64,000 nucleotides of DNA from Elizabethkingia occulta (GTDB lineage Bacteria > Bacteroidota > Bacteroidia > Flavobacteriales > Weeksellaceae), in NCBI RefSeq assembly GCF_002023715.1, contig NZ_MAHX01000018.1, forward strand, positions 186,001 to 250,000, read 5' to 3'. The notes beneath the pieces were generated by a model. The model did no database searches. It had not been told where the DNA came from and saw only the letters and a list, made by a program, of their open reading frames with translations. The position numbers and the translations under genes are program-made. Positions 55,426-64,000 of this stretch are shown here, piece by piece. The number at the start of each line of letters is the position of its first letter. Position 1 is the stretch's first letter.

Positions 55426-56844
55426 ATGAAAAACATTTCATCAGTTGAACCAACAACACCTTATAGCAAAAGATGGGCGGCTCTTTTCTTATTATGCACC
55501 GCCGAGTTCTTGGTAATAATGGACACCTCAATCATTGGAGTAGCATTACCCGCAATAAAAGCAGATTTAGGCTATTCACAAACCGGACTGCAATGGATTT
55601 TTAATGCCTACGTTATTCTTTTTGGCGGTTTTTTATTACTAGGTGGGCGTCTGTCAGACCTATTCGGGGCACGCAAAATATTTATGTGGGGGTTTGCCAT
55701 TCTTACCTCAGCATCTCTTTTGGCAGGTGTCGCATGGTCAGAATCTACTCTTAATATAGGGCGAGCTCTTCAAGGTCTGGGATCTGCATTTATTGCACCG
55801 GCAGCACTTACATTAGTTCTATCCAAATTTACCGATCCAAAAGAACTTAACAAAGCGCTTGGATTTTGGGGTGCTTCTGCAGCAGCTGGAGGTTCAGCCG
55901 GGGTTTTTCTCGGCGGAGCAATTACCGAATGGCTTTCATGGCATTGGATATTCCTCATTAACATTCCAGTAGGCCTCATTGTACTAATGCGTAGCCGCAG
56001 CCTGCTATTCACTGGTGAGACAAGACAAGGAAAAGTAGATATGGTGGGAGCTATTCTGGCAACAGCAGCTCTTATACTAATGGTATATGCTATAGTATCA
56101 TCTGAAAGCGAGGGTTGGGGTTCGGTACATACCATTGGTCTTCTGTTACTATCATTGATATTGCTGTTTGCCTTCTATATTCTTCAAAAACAGAAAAGCG
56201 AACCTTTGATGCCCCTGTCAATTTTCAAAGTACCTAATCTTTCAGCGGGTAACATCGTCATGGCATTACTAGCAGCAGCATGGATACCACTGTGGTTTTT
56301 CCTTAATCTGTATTTACAACAAACACTTCATTATTCGGCCTTTAACAGTGGATTAGCGCTATTACCAATGACATTGGCTATTATGTTTCTAATGGTAGGC
56401 GTTACGGGAAAACTGGTAGCAAGGTTTGGCTTCAAGTCCAATATTATTATAGGTCTGTTTGTCCTTGCAATATCACTTATTCTATTTAGCAAAGTCCCAT
56501 CAGACGGAACCTTTGTTGTCCATGTATTACCAGCATCACTATTAGGTGCAATAGGCATGTCACTTACTTATATTCCGGCAACAGTAGCTTCTATGTCTGG
56601 GGCAAAACCTGAAGAAACAGGACTAGCATCAGGTTTAGTCAATACTAGTTATCAGGTTGGATCAGCTCTTGGACTGGCAATTATAGTAGCCATCTCTGCC
56701 GCTAAAACGAATAGTCTTAAAATGGCTGGAGAAGTGGAATCCACAGCTCTTAATATAGGTTTTCAAACGGCCTTTTTCTCTGCCGGAGTAATTTGTATTG
56801 TTGCTGCAATTATTGCAGCAGTACATATACGATCAATGAAATAA
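55426..56844 (+). CDS. MFS drug transporter, DHA2 (14-TM) family
   Basis: Protein of 472 aa with about 14 membrane segments. DHA2 landmarks are the TM1 motif FLVIMDTSIIGVALPAIKADL, motif A as GGRLSDLFGARKIFMWG, and the TM5 motif C type GGSAGVFLGGAITEWLSWHW (GP replaced by GS-x-G). EmrB/QacA-like pumps export drugs or toxic organic compounds. It is 48 bases downstream of the TolC gene on the same strand, so an RND and an MFS pump may be expressed together. A terminator follows. Confidence 0.88.
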   Translation: MKNISSVEPTTPYSKRWAALFLLCTAEFLVIMDTSIIGVALPAIKADLGYSQTGLQWIFNAYVILFGGFLLLGGRLSDLFGARKIFMWGFAILTSASLLAGVAWSESTLNIGRALQGLGSAFIAPAALTLVLSKFTDPKELNKALGFWGASAAAGGSAGVFLGGAITEWLSWHWIFLINIPVGLIVLMRSRSLLFTGETRQGKVDMVGAILATAALILMVYAIVSSESEGWGSVHTIGLLLLSLILLFAFYILQKQKSEPLMPLSIFKVPNLSAGNIVMALLAAAWIPLWFFLNLYLQQTLHYSAFNSGLALLPMTLAIMFLMVGVTGKLVARFGFKSNIIIGLFVLAISLILFSKVPSDGTFVVHVLPASLLGAIGMSLTYIPATVASMSGAKPEETGLASGLVNTSYQVGSALGLAIIVAISAAKTNSLKMAGEVESTALNIGFQTAFFSAGVICIVAAIIAAVHIRSMK

Positions 56845-56898
56845 TAAAATTTACTTTAATATAGTAGTAGTAGTAGTTTAGTTGTGGTGTTTAAAAAG

Positions 56899-56943
56899 CC
56901 CACCACAGGCCTCGCCTCTCAGAGGTGAGGTTTTGTGGTTGGT
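56899..56943 (+). terminator. Terminator after efflux operon
   Basis: Stem CCTCGCCTCT / AGAGGTGAGG (one G-U pair) extended by CCACCACA with TGTGGTTGG; TTTT follows the inner stem. A (TAG)5 tract at 56862-56876 precedes it. Confidence 0.7.
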
Positions 56944-57104
56944 GATAATAAGAATACATGTGAAAATAATAAAGATTGGTTTTCCGTAACTCTTTTCATG
57001 AAACAACCAGTAAATATCACAAATAAAAGATGAAATATTGCAAACAAAACTGCTCTCTATTGAATGAAATTTGTAATAACAATAACGTTAAAAACAAAAG
57101 TAAA

Positions 57105-57332
57105 ATGGAAGATAAAAATTTTCAATTCAAAACAAACCTTAATTGCACCAGTTGTGTTGCAAAAGTAGAATCTGAACTTAATAATACCGACGGTATCTCT
57201 GAATGGAATGTTGACGTAGCCAACAGCAATAAAACACTTACAGTAAAAGCTGAGGGTATTTCTGAAGAAGAAGTAATAAATATCATTAAAAAGAAAGGTT
57301 TTCATGCTGAGCCTCTGCCTATAAAAGCTTAA
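57105..57332 (+). CDS. HMA-domain metal-binding protein
   Basis: Protein of 75 aa from ATG 57105, with an HMA fold (FQFKTNLNCTSCVAKVESEL, then SEWNVDVANSNKTLTVKAEG). The site is NCTSC, with the usual Met before the first Cys replaced by Asn, like several small copper-binding proteins. It has no signal peptide and could shuttle metal in the cytoplasm. It precedes an MFS gene and a His/Met-rich protein gene, a second metal-related group in the window. Confidence 0.82.
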   Translation: MEDKNFQFKTNLNCTSCVAKVESELNNTDGISEWNVDVANSNKTLTVKAEGISEEEVINIIKKKGFHAEPLPIKA

Positions 57333-57424
57333 GCTTTTATTATTCTGAACCATCAAATTATTATGTATGATATTCCATAAAAATTCGTATAAATTTTTCA
57401 GAATAAAATAGACAGAGCAAAAGT

Positions 57425-57464
57425 TAAGGGTTGCAATATAATATTGCAGCCCTTAATGTTTTTG
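57425..57464 (+). terminator. Terminator after HMA protein gene
   Basis: Nearly perfect 16-bp inverted repeat TTAAGGGTTGCAATAT / ATATTGCAGCCCTTAA (one G-U) with a T run downstream. Confidence 0.75.
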
Positions 57465-57565
57465 TAAGTGCAAAATCTGTAAAACTCATAAAACAAACAG
57501 TAAATACCGTAACATAAAATTGATTTTAGTTTTACAATTTTGTTGTTTAAAATCTAATAAAGATT

Positions 57566-58747
57566 ATGAAAGCAAAAATTAACTGGAGCAATGTATATAT
57601 ATTGTTTTTATCGCAAGCATTATATCAAACCTCTTCCACTCTGGTAATAACATTATCCGGAATAGTAGGTATGCAAATGGCACCCGATAAAAATCTGGCT
57701 ACATTACCTCTTGCCATGACGACTATTGGTGCAGCAGTCATGATGATACCTGCTTCTATGATCATGAGAAAAATAGGTCAGCGAAAAGCTTTTATGACAG
57801 GTACAGTAATCGGCGCTCTATCTGGTATAGTTTCCTGGTACGGTATCATCCATCAATCTTTTTGGATATTCTCAGTGGGTAATATGCTGCTGGGGGCTTA
57901 TCAGGGTTTCACACAATACTACCGTTTTGTAGCGGCAGATTCTGTTCCTGATCGAGCAAAAAGTAAAGCCATATCCTGGGTAATAGGAGGTGGTATTGTT
58001 GCTGCCTTTACAGGGCCTAATCTCGCAAGATTTACACAAGACATAGGCACAATCCCCTATGCATATTCTTATCTTTCCACTATTCTGCTAGGCATATTAG
58101 CTTTTGGGGTAGTGTCACTATTAAAACTTCAGCATGTTCCTGTTTTACCAACTCATATTCAAAAACAAAACGGACGCCCTTTAAAAGAAATCATTAAAAA
58201 TAAAAATACCATTCTGGCTTTATTCTCCTCTGCGACAGCTTTTACAGTAATGGGAATGTCCATGACTGCTACACCTATAGCCATGCATGATTTCGGACAT
58301 TCGCCCGACAATACAGCAATGGTTATTCAGTGGCATGTATTGGGTATGTTTTTACCCTCTTTCTTTACAGGTACACTTATTCAGAAATTTGGTGTACATC
58401 GTATTATTATTGCAGGAATACTTATTCTGTTTATATACTTGTCTATAGCTTTTTCGGGAACTGATTTTATCAATTTTATTGTTGGATTATTTATTGTAGG
58501 GTTAGGTTGGAATTTTCTTTTTATAGGAGGAACATCTATTCTTACAAAAGTCTATAAGCCTGAAGAAAAGGAGAAAACACAAGCTTTCCATGATTTCACA
58601 GTTTTTACAGTCATCAGTATTTCGAGTTTTTTTGCAGGGGCTTTATTTAATCATTGGGGCTGGACCGGGCTTAATTTAGTATTACTTCCCTTACTTATCA
58701 TTACACTCATAATAACTATAAGAGTTATGAAACATAATAATCAGTAA
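57566..58747 (+). CDS. MFS transporter
   Basis: Protein of 393 aa with 12 predicted membrane segments. The TM2-3 loop MRKIGQRKAFMTGTVIGAL is an MFS motif A variant. QKFGVHRIIIAG repeats it between TM8 and TM9. Met- and His-rich positions near TM7 (MGMSMTATPIAMHDFGHS) would suit a metal-related substrate, and the neighbours are an HMA protein and a HIHP-repeat protein; copper or another metal is a guess. It is followed after 86 bases by the gene at 58834. Confidence 0.78.
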   Translation: MKAKINWSNVYILFLSQALYQTSSTLVITLSGIVGMQMAPDKNLATLPLAMTTIGAAVMMIPASMIMRKIGQRKAFMTGTVIGALSGIVSWYGIIHQSFWIFSVGNMLLGAYQGFTQYYRFVAADSVPDRAKSKAISWVIGGGIVAAFTGPNLARFTQDIGTIPYAYSYLSTILLGILAFGVVSLLKLQHVPVLPTHIQKQNGRPLKEIIKNKNTILALFSSATAFTVMGMSMTATPIAMHDFGHSPDNTAMVIQWHVLGMFLPSFFTGTLIQKFGVHRIIIAGILILFIYLSIAFSGTDFINFIVGLFIVGLGWNFLFIGGTSILTKVYKPEEKEKTQAFHDFTVFTVISISSFFAGALFNHWGWTGLNLVLLPLLIITLIITIRVMKHNNQ

Positions 58748-58833
58748 ATATTACAAATCTAAACGCAAATACCACAATAATTATAGATATATTTTTATGG
58801 AAATTTGTATAGTAAGACAATAAATCATCAAAT

Positions 58834-59580
58834 ATGAATACACATCAGCACACAAACAAACCAGAAGTTAAGATTGATTCTGAACCAGAAATTGCAGAAG
58901 CTGGAAAACCAGCATTCTTTCTTATTTCGGTAACCGAAAATGGTAAAAGTATTCCTTTAGAAGTTGTACATACTATGAAAATGCATCTATTACTGGTAAA
59001 TGAAGAATTAACATGGTTTGATCATATTCATCCTGAAGAACAGACAGACGGAACTTACCTTGTTTCTGAAACTTTTCCATCAGCAGGAAAATATCTTTTG
59101 TTCATTGATTACAAGCCTATTGGAGGCGAAGCAGCCGTTGATAAACATACAATTGAAGTACAAGGTAAACAAATATCCAGCAGTCAGGAACTACAAACAA
59201 AATTAGTTGCTACTGTTGATGGATACCTGGTGACTTTAGCTAACCGGAATGATCTAAAAACAAACAGAGCACAAAGCCTGCAGTTTTCTGTAGAGAAAAA
59301 TGGAACAAGACTTCTGGAAAAGGATATGCAGCCTTATCTTGGAGCAACGGCTCATATCGTAATGATAAACAAAGCCGACAAAGACTTTCTTCATATTCAC
59401 CCAATGTCGGACCAACGTTTTCCAATTTATGCAGAAACTTATATTGAAAAAGCTGGTTTATACAGAATGTGGGTACAGTTTAAAATAGATGAAAAGGTTC
59501 ATACTGCAGATTTTACTGTGGTAGTTTCAGAAGGAACAAAAACAGAAACAAGCCTCAATAATCATGGTGCCCATCATTAA
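58834..59580 (+). CDS. Two-domain His/Met protein, candidate metal-binding
   Basis: Protein of 248 aa made of two similar beta domains. The first holds HTMKMHLLLVNEELTWFDHIHPE followed by FPSAGKYLLFIDYKP. The second holds HIVMINKADKDFLHIHPMSD followed by IEKAGLYRMWVQFKI. Both share H(I/V)-M, D-x-x-HIHP and AGxY blocks, so the protein is an internal duplication. It ends NHGAHH. Conserved His and Met pairs suggest copper binding, like proteins near copper ATPases. No signal peptide is visible, so it is likely cytoplasmic. Function unproven. Confidence 0.7.
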   Translation: MNTHQHTNKPEVKIDSEPEIAEAGKPAFFLISVTENGKSIPLEVVHTMKMHLLLVNEELTWFDHIHPEEQTDGTYLVSETFPSAGKYLLFIDYKPIGGEAAVDKHTIEVQGKQISSSQELQTKLVATVDGYLVTLANRNDLKTNRAQSLQFSVEKNGTRLLEKDMQPYLGATAHIVMINKADKDFLHIHPMSDQRFPIYAETYIEKAGLYRMWVQFKIDEKVHTADFTVVVSEGTKTETSLNNHGAHH

Positions 59581-59643
59581 TCACTATATGTAAAAGGAAG
59601 ATGCATTTTTATTTACGCTACAGAGTAAATTTGTATTCCATCT

Positions 59644-59680
59644 GAAAGCTCTGTTTTTATAAAACAGAGCTTTCTCATTT
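59644..59680 (+). terminator. Terminator after the gene at 58834
   Basis: Perfect 14-bp stem GAAAGCTCTGTTTT / AAAACAGAGCTTTC with a 3-base loop and TCATTTT downstream. Confidence 0.75.
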
Positions 59681-59787
59681 TGCAGTATTTTATTTACAAA
59701 GATAGGCTTTGTATATTCAGGTTGTTTACCAAATACCTATTTGGTTTTCCAAATTTCTTTTAGACTCATCTACAGCTAACCAGGTAT

Positions 59788-59985
59788 TTACCTTTTTTCA
59801 TCTCTTTTGTCATAAGCTGTAAGATAATGGATATGTAATTTCTCGCCTTCATTCAGCTCGGGAACCTTTGTTACAAATCCATTTTGTTTCATTTCGGTTA
59901 TTGATTTATGAAAGTCTGCATTGTTTTTTAGTCTTGGCGGAAACCAATCATCATTTTCAGCTCTTATAAAAAGAAGTAACGAACT
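59788..59985 (-). pseudogene. C-terminal gene fragment of unknown family
   Basis: Minus-strand open stretch of 65 codons plus stop with protein-like composition (ENDDWFPPRLKNNADFHKSI, then LNEGEKLHIHYLTAYDKRDE) but no plausible start. It is preceded by an in-frame stop at 59986-59988. It reads as the tail of a once longer protein, with the rest lost. The remainder of the 577-base gap (59581-60157) shows only the terminator and AT-rich sequence. Confidence 0.4.
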
Positions 59986-60157
59986 TTAAAAAAGAAAATA
60001 ATAGATAACCATACAAGTACATTATTTTCCTTTCCTTTAAAATTCAGGCTTTTATTTATATATTGCTCATCTTTTCAGTTAAATGGTTGTCTATTTTATT
60101 ATTCTCAAATATTCAACCTTTAAGAAGTAAAGAAAACTAATAACCAAAACTTATTTC

Positions 60158-61306
60158 ATGTTAAACACTCACCCCCCTACAGCTGCTTTTGCAGATACCA
60201 AGCCACATTACAATATTCTCGATGGTTTGCGTGGAGTAGCAGCTATTACTGTGGTATGTTTCCACATTTTTGAGGCTTTTGCCACAAGCCATTTAGATCA
60301 GCGCATTAATCATGGTTATCTGGCTGTTGATTTTTTCTTTATTCTTTCAGGTTTTGTAATGGGCTATGCCTATAGTGACCGTTGGGGAACAATGACGACT
60401 AAGGATTTTATTAAACGTAGAATTATACGCTTGCATCCAATGGTCGTAATGGGTGCTATAATTGGTGGAATTTTGTTCTATACACAAGTTTGTGCGGTGT
60501 GGGATGTATCAAAAGTATCTGCCATATCATTATTTGGAGCAACGCTTCTCAATGCTCTTTTAATTCCGGCTCCTCCGGGAACCGAAGTCCGTGGCCTTGG
60601 TGAGATGTTTCCGCTAAACGGACCTAGCTGGTCTTTATTCTTTGAATATATAGGTAGTATTCTCTATGCACTGATTATCCGCAGATTTTCTACAAAAGCA
60701 CTTTTAGCTCTGGTTATTGCTGCAGGATTAGGCTTGGGAGCTTTTGCAATATTTGAACCTTATGGTGATATCTGTGCAGGATTCTCATTGACCGGAATCG
60801 AATTTACAGCAGGATTTTTGAGATTTATGTTTTCATTTTCTGCCGGACTGCTTCTTTTCCGTGTTTTTAAACCACTGAAAATAAAAGGTGCATTCTGGAT
60901 ATGTGGTATCATTCTCGTTACGTTTCTGGCTATCCCTCGTATAGGCGGAGCAGAGCATCTCTGGATGAATGGATTATATGATACAGTATGTTGTGTTGTT
61001 TTTTTCCCGCTTCTGGTATGGTTTGGAGCTTCAGAAAAAAGCACCAGTCAGTTGACAAACCGTATTTGTAAGTTCCTCGGAGACCTTTCCTATCCGTTGT
61101 ATATGGTGCACTACCCTTTTATTTATCTGTATTATGCATGGGTAAAAAATGGTAATCTTACATTTCAGCAGTCATTTCCAGGTGCTGCAGCAGTAGTTAT
61201 AGGCAGTATTATTCTGGCCTATATCTGTCTGAAATTTTATGATATACCAGTGAGAAAATACCTGACTGCAAAATTTTTAAAGTCCAAAAGCAGCATAAAA
61301 AATTAG
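60158..61306 (+). CDS. Acyltransferase 3 family membrane protein (OafA/YrhL-like)
   Basis: Inner-membrane protein of 382 aa with about 10 membrane segments. Family landmarks are ILDGLRGVAAITVVCFHIF (the catalytic His), YLAVDFFFILSGFVM and KRRIIRLHPM, and a late HYPFIY. Such proteins transfer acyl groups to sugars of surface polysaccharides or other glycans. It stands alone, with no glycan genes near, so the acceptor is unknown. Confidence 0.88.
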   Translation: MLNTHPPTAAFADTKPHYNILDGLRGVAAITVVCFHIFEAFATSHLDQRINHGYLAVDFFFILSGFVMGYAYSDRWGTMTTKDFIKRRIIRLHPMVVMGAIIGGILFYTQVCAVWDVSKVSAISLFGATLLNALLIPAPPGTEVRGLGEMFPLNGPSWSLFFEYIGSILYALIIRRFSTKALLALVIAAGLGLGAFAIFEPYGDICAGFSLTGIEFTAGFLRFMFSFSAGLLLFRVFKPLKIKGAFWICGIILVTFLAIPRIGGAEHLWMNGLYDTVCCVVFFPLLVWFGASEKSTSQLTNRICKFLGDLSYPLYMVHYPFIYLYYAWVKNGNLTFQQSFPGAAAVVIGSIILAYICLKFYDIPVRKYLTAKFLKSKSSIKN

Positions 61307-61328
61307 TAATTAAAATCTAGGATTATAT

Positions 61329-61365
61329 AAAAACAGCAGACTATTCGGATAGCCTGCTGTTTTTA
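61329..61365. terminator. Bidirectional terminator between acyltransferase and BCCT genes
   Basis: Stem AAAAACAGCAG / CTGCTGTTTTT around a 15-base interior; A and T runs let it serve both converging genes. Confidence 0.75.
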
Positions 61366-61381
61366 TTATATAGAATATCTT

Positions 61382-63397
61382 CTATTTCATTCTCTTGTTT
61401 GCATTACTGCTTATAAACATTTCGTTCCTTTCTTCCGAGATAATCTCTATAAAACGTTCATAATGCTTCAATACATCGGATATCAATTCGTTTTTAGTAA
61501 AGAGCCTTACATCATAACCTTCACGGGCATCACCAAAATAGGATCTCGGAAAATGCGCCTGGTTATCTTCGGCATCCGGTAAATTGTCTTCATTCAGCAG
61601 ATAGGCAGATACAGTTCTGGACTGGTTTCTTACTCCATATACAAAGTTATTCACCAGGTCATACTGAATCTCTATTTCGATTCGCGTAGGATTTTCATAA
61701 GTATTGATCTTTGCTTCTGTTCCATTCTCTGCAAACTCAGCCTGCAACTCTGTAAAAGCTGTTTTGGCTGTTGTTTCTATAAAATGATCTATTGACTGGC
61801 GATCGTCCAGCGAGATAATCTGTTTCAGTCGTTCTTTCCAGTATTCTCCTGACCACGGAGCTGTAGATGCGGAGAAGTCACGTTCGTAGTAATTCTTATC
61901 AATAATAAGTGCCTTCATCAGGCTTACAATAAATAGCAATATAATAAAGGAGAATGGCAATGCCGTAATCAACGTCATACTCTGTAATGCCTTTAGTCCA
62001 CCTGCATTTAGTAATAATAATGCCAGTACAGCGAGCAATACTCCCCAGAAGACAGTTTGCCATTTCGGAGAAACTTTAGCATTTTTTGTTGCAATACTAT
62101 TCATCACAAACATCCCTGAATCCGCAGAGGTAACAAAGAAAATAAGAATGATTAATATTACGAAGAAGCTTACAATTGAGGAGAATGGCATATATTCCAG
62201 AAACCTGAACATTAATGCATCCGGATCACCAGCCAGTTGACTAAGTGCTCCGCCAGCTGTATGAAGGTCAATCCAGATTGCACTGTTTCCGAAAACGGAC
62301 ATCCAGATAAAATTAAATAAGGTGGGCAGGATAAGTACTGCTGCAATAAATTCTCTGATGGTTCTCCCTTTCGAAATTTTAGCAATAAATAGTCCTACAT
62401 ACGGAGACCATGAAATCCACCACGCCCAATACAAGATTGTCCAGTTATAAAACCATGGTAAGGTCTCTTCCTCATAGACATGGGTACCGAATGTAAGGTT
62501 AAAGAAGTTGTTGATATAGTTACCCAATCCCTCTGTAAAACTACCAATCAAATAGACTGTTGGCCCTAAAGCCAGTACAAATACAAGTAGAACAATTACA
62601 CTGATTACATTAATATTACTCAGCAATTTTACGCCTTTGTCTACTCCTGTAACAGCAGAAATAATAGAAAGAGTAACTAAAACACTTACAATAATAACCT
62701 GATAAATAAAGCTATTCTCGGGTACAATATGCAATGTCTGCAAACCGGAATTGATCTGCACGACTCCGAAACCTAATGTTGTGGTAATACCAAAAAAGGT
62801 ACTACATAAAGCAAAAACATCGATAGCATTTCCCCATCGTCCGTTTATTTTACCTTTTAGTAATGGATAAAAGCAGCTTCGCAAAGAAAGAGGCAATCTG
62901 TAACGGTAAGCAAAATATGATAAAGCCAAACCGACAACTCCATAAATAGCCCATGCATGAATCCCCCAATGGAAGAAGGTATACAACTGTGCATTTTTGG
63001 CTCTGTTAATGTGGTTGTTTCCGGTAAATATATCGTTGGAATAATGCTGCATAGGTTCTGCAACACTAAAGTACATTAACCCAATTCCCATACCTGCAGC
63101 AAACAGCATGGATATCCATGAGAAAAAAGAATATTTAGGTTTGCTGTCATTTCTGCCCAGCCGGATATTTCCGTACTTGCTAAACATAAGGTAAATAAGA
63201 AAAAGAACAAATATGGTCACCGACCATACATAGACCCAGTTCAGTTTAACAAAAATAAATTCTTTTACATTGTTCAGAATTCCTTCTGTAAGTTTTGGAA
63301 AAACAGCCGAAAGTACACAGACGGCAATTATAAAAATTAAACTGGGGACTGTAACGCCCTTACTAAATGTAGTTTTAAAATTAGAAAATTTCATCAT
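61382..63397 (-). CDS. BCCT family transporter (choline/betaine, BetT-like)
   Basis: Inner-membrane transporter of 671 aa. Twelve membrane segments are followed by a long soluble C-terminus (about 540-671), as in BetT. The Trp-rich substrate-binding segment TILYWAWWISWSPYVGLFIA and GMGIGLMYFSVAEPMQHY mark the family. These proteins take up choline, betaine or carnitine, often for osmoprotection. ATG at 63397 or 63394 (MMKFSNFK) is preferred; an upstream TTG-like extension would add a non-family leader. No choline-oxidation genes are nearby. Confidence 0.9.
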   Translation of the reverse strand: MMKFSNFKTTFSKGVTVPSLIFIIAVCVLSAVFPKLTEGILNNVKEFIFVKLNWVYVWSVTIFVLFLIYLMFSKYGNIRLGRNDSKPKYSFFSWISMLFAAGMGIGLMYFSVAEPMQHYSNDIFTGNNHINRAKNAQLYTFFHWGIHAWAIYGVVGLALSYFAYRYRLPLSLRSCFYPLLKGKINGRWGNAIDVFALCSTFFGITTTLGFGVVQINSGLQTLHIVPENSFIYQVIIVSVLVTLSIISAVTGVDKGVKLLSNINVISVIVLLVFVLALGPTVYLIGSFTEGLGNYINNFFNLTFGTHVYEEETLPWFYNWTILYWAWWISWSPYVGLFIAKISKGRTIREFIAAVLILPTLFNFIWMSVFGNSAIWIDLHTAGGALSQLAGDPDALMFRFLEYMPFSSIVSFFVILIILIFFVTSADSGMFVMNSIATKNAKVSPKWQTVFWGVLLAVLALLLLNAGGLKALQSMTLITALPFSFIILLFIVSLMKALIIDKNYYERDFSASTAPWSGEYWKERLKQIISLDDRQSIDHFIETTAKTAFTELQAEFAENGTEAKINTYENPTRIEIEIQYDLVNNFVYGVRNQSRTVSAYLLNEDNLPDAEDNQAHFPRSYFGDAREGYDVRLFTKNELISDVLKHYERFIEIISEERNEMFISSNANKRMK

Positions 63398-63677
63398 TAT
63401 TGTATTAGTTAAAAAGCAGGTACATTCCTTATACCATCGTACGGAATATAGACCTGAACATATAAAAAAATGGAGCCTTTGTTCTGGAATTTCCTGGCGC
63501 ATACTAGAAAACGGTACAGCAAAATCAGCTGAATACCTGTATGCTAAAAAGGGAAATTAATAGTGATAGAAAAGACTATAATTACGCTGCAAATATAAGG
63601 ACAAATAATTAAACGGTTTAAAAACGAATACAACCAATTGATTTACAACTAAATAAAAGCGATTCCAAAACTCAAAA

Positions 63678-64000
63678 TCAGGAATACTTTACATGACTGA
63701 TATTTAAAATTCTCTCCAGAATATTTTTCACAAAAACAACAACACAGGCAATCCCTCCTAATAGCTTTGCACTATCAGTGAAAAATGTGAGTACAAGCAG
63801 TAAAATAAACATGCTTGCCAGAAACAGGTTGTCTGAGAAAAATTTACGTTTATAATGCTCCGGAATACTATAAGAAAGCTCTGTATGTGCAACAAAAACA
63901 TAGTAAGAAAGAGCAAAAATACTAAGTGCTGCCAGTATATTATTGAGAGCAAATAACCGGAATGCCAATGTAAATACTGCAAAATTTTCAACCGAATCCG
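63678..64000 (-). CDS. Membrane protein, 5' end outside window
   Basis: The frame is open to the window edge; 106 codons are visible plus a stop at 63678. The visible C-terminus has three hydrophobic stretches (NNILAALSIFALSYYVFVAH, FLASMFILLLVLTFF and GGIACVVVFVKNILE). Charged residues between them suggest a small polytopic protein. I do not recognise a family. Confidence 0.6.
   Translation of the reverse strand, partial: DSVENFAVFTLAFRLFALNNILAALSIFALSYYVFVAHTELSYSIPEHYKRKFFSDNLFLASMFILLLVLTFFTDSAKLLGGIACVVVFVKNILERILNISHVKYS

Noticed and set aside
56862-56876. (TAG)5 tandem tract
   Set aside because: Short microsatellite outside any gene; no sign of phase-variation role since it is after a stop codon.
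1-64000. CRISPR arrays, tRNA or rRNA genes, insertion sequences with transposase
   Set aside because: Looked for repeats with regular spacing, cloverleaf-like segments and transposase motifs by eye; none seen.

Overview
The window looks like the chromosome of a Flavobacteriia bacterium in the Weeksellaceae, most like Elizabethkingia or Chryseobacterium. The basis is low G+C, perfect matches to the Bacteroidota promoter element TAnnTTTG at several gene starts, few clear Shine-Dalgarno sequences, and typical family gene content (DUF5686 protein, OmpP1-like porin, fused E1 alpha/beta dehydrogenase, short-type ProS). Genus is inferred from memory of families, not from a search. I saw no rRNA, tRNA, CRISPR array, transposase or phage gene.

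Layout. 0-8 kb: truncated dnaE (minus), a GxxExxY protein gene bounded by inverted repeats, a fused 2-oxoacid dehydrogenase E1 and a DUF5686 outer-membrane protein. 8-13 kb: a minus-strand glycoside hydrolase operon (GH31, GH43, GH43) behind a LacI-type operator. 13-22 kb: an M20 amidohydrolase, an SDR/FAD oxidoreductase pair, a GT2 glycosyltransferase, an RlmL-like rRNA methyltransferase and a Fur-family regulator (probably Zur), divergent from a methyltransferase-ZIP transporter pair across a Zur-like box. 21.6-30.5 kb: OmpP1-like porin with a Tyr/Gly-rich lipoprotein, proS, a DUF937-OmpA protein, an Nramp transporter, grpE and dnaJ. 30.6-35 kb: a small gene with two more Zur-like boxes; a leader that looks like a stripped-down S-box (SAM-I type) riboswitch, then a small membrane ORF ending in a Cys run, then a TonB-dependent receptor; and a methyltransferase gene broken by an amber codon.

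36.4-41.8 kb holds the most unusual locus. It is a compact set of two paralogous secreted beta-rich subunits, a two-Ig-domain chaperone-like protein, a 920-residue outer-membrane protein with usher-like architecture, and a third secreted subunit. I read it as a possible Bacteroidota chaperone-usher-like surface fibre system.

42-64 kb: an iron-permease-like protein, a lipoprotein, a frameshifted GH1 gene and an HD-domain hydrolase. A copper-type module follows (two HMA-AraC fusion regulators around a CopA-type ATPase and an HMA protein with altered metal site), then an RND-TolC-MFS efflux operon, a second HMA/MFS/His-Met-rich group, an acyltransferase, a BCCT transporter and a truncated membrane protein gene.

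Links between genes: predicted zinc control ties the Fur-family regulator to the ZIP transporter and to the gene at 30749. Predicted copper sensing sits next to multidrug efflux. Three gene remnants (methyltransferase, GH1, and a fragment at 59.8 kb) point to ongoing gene decay.
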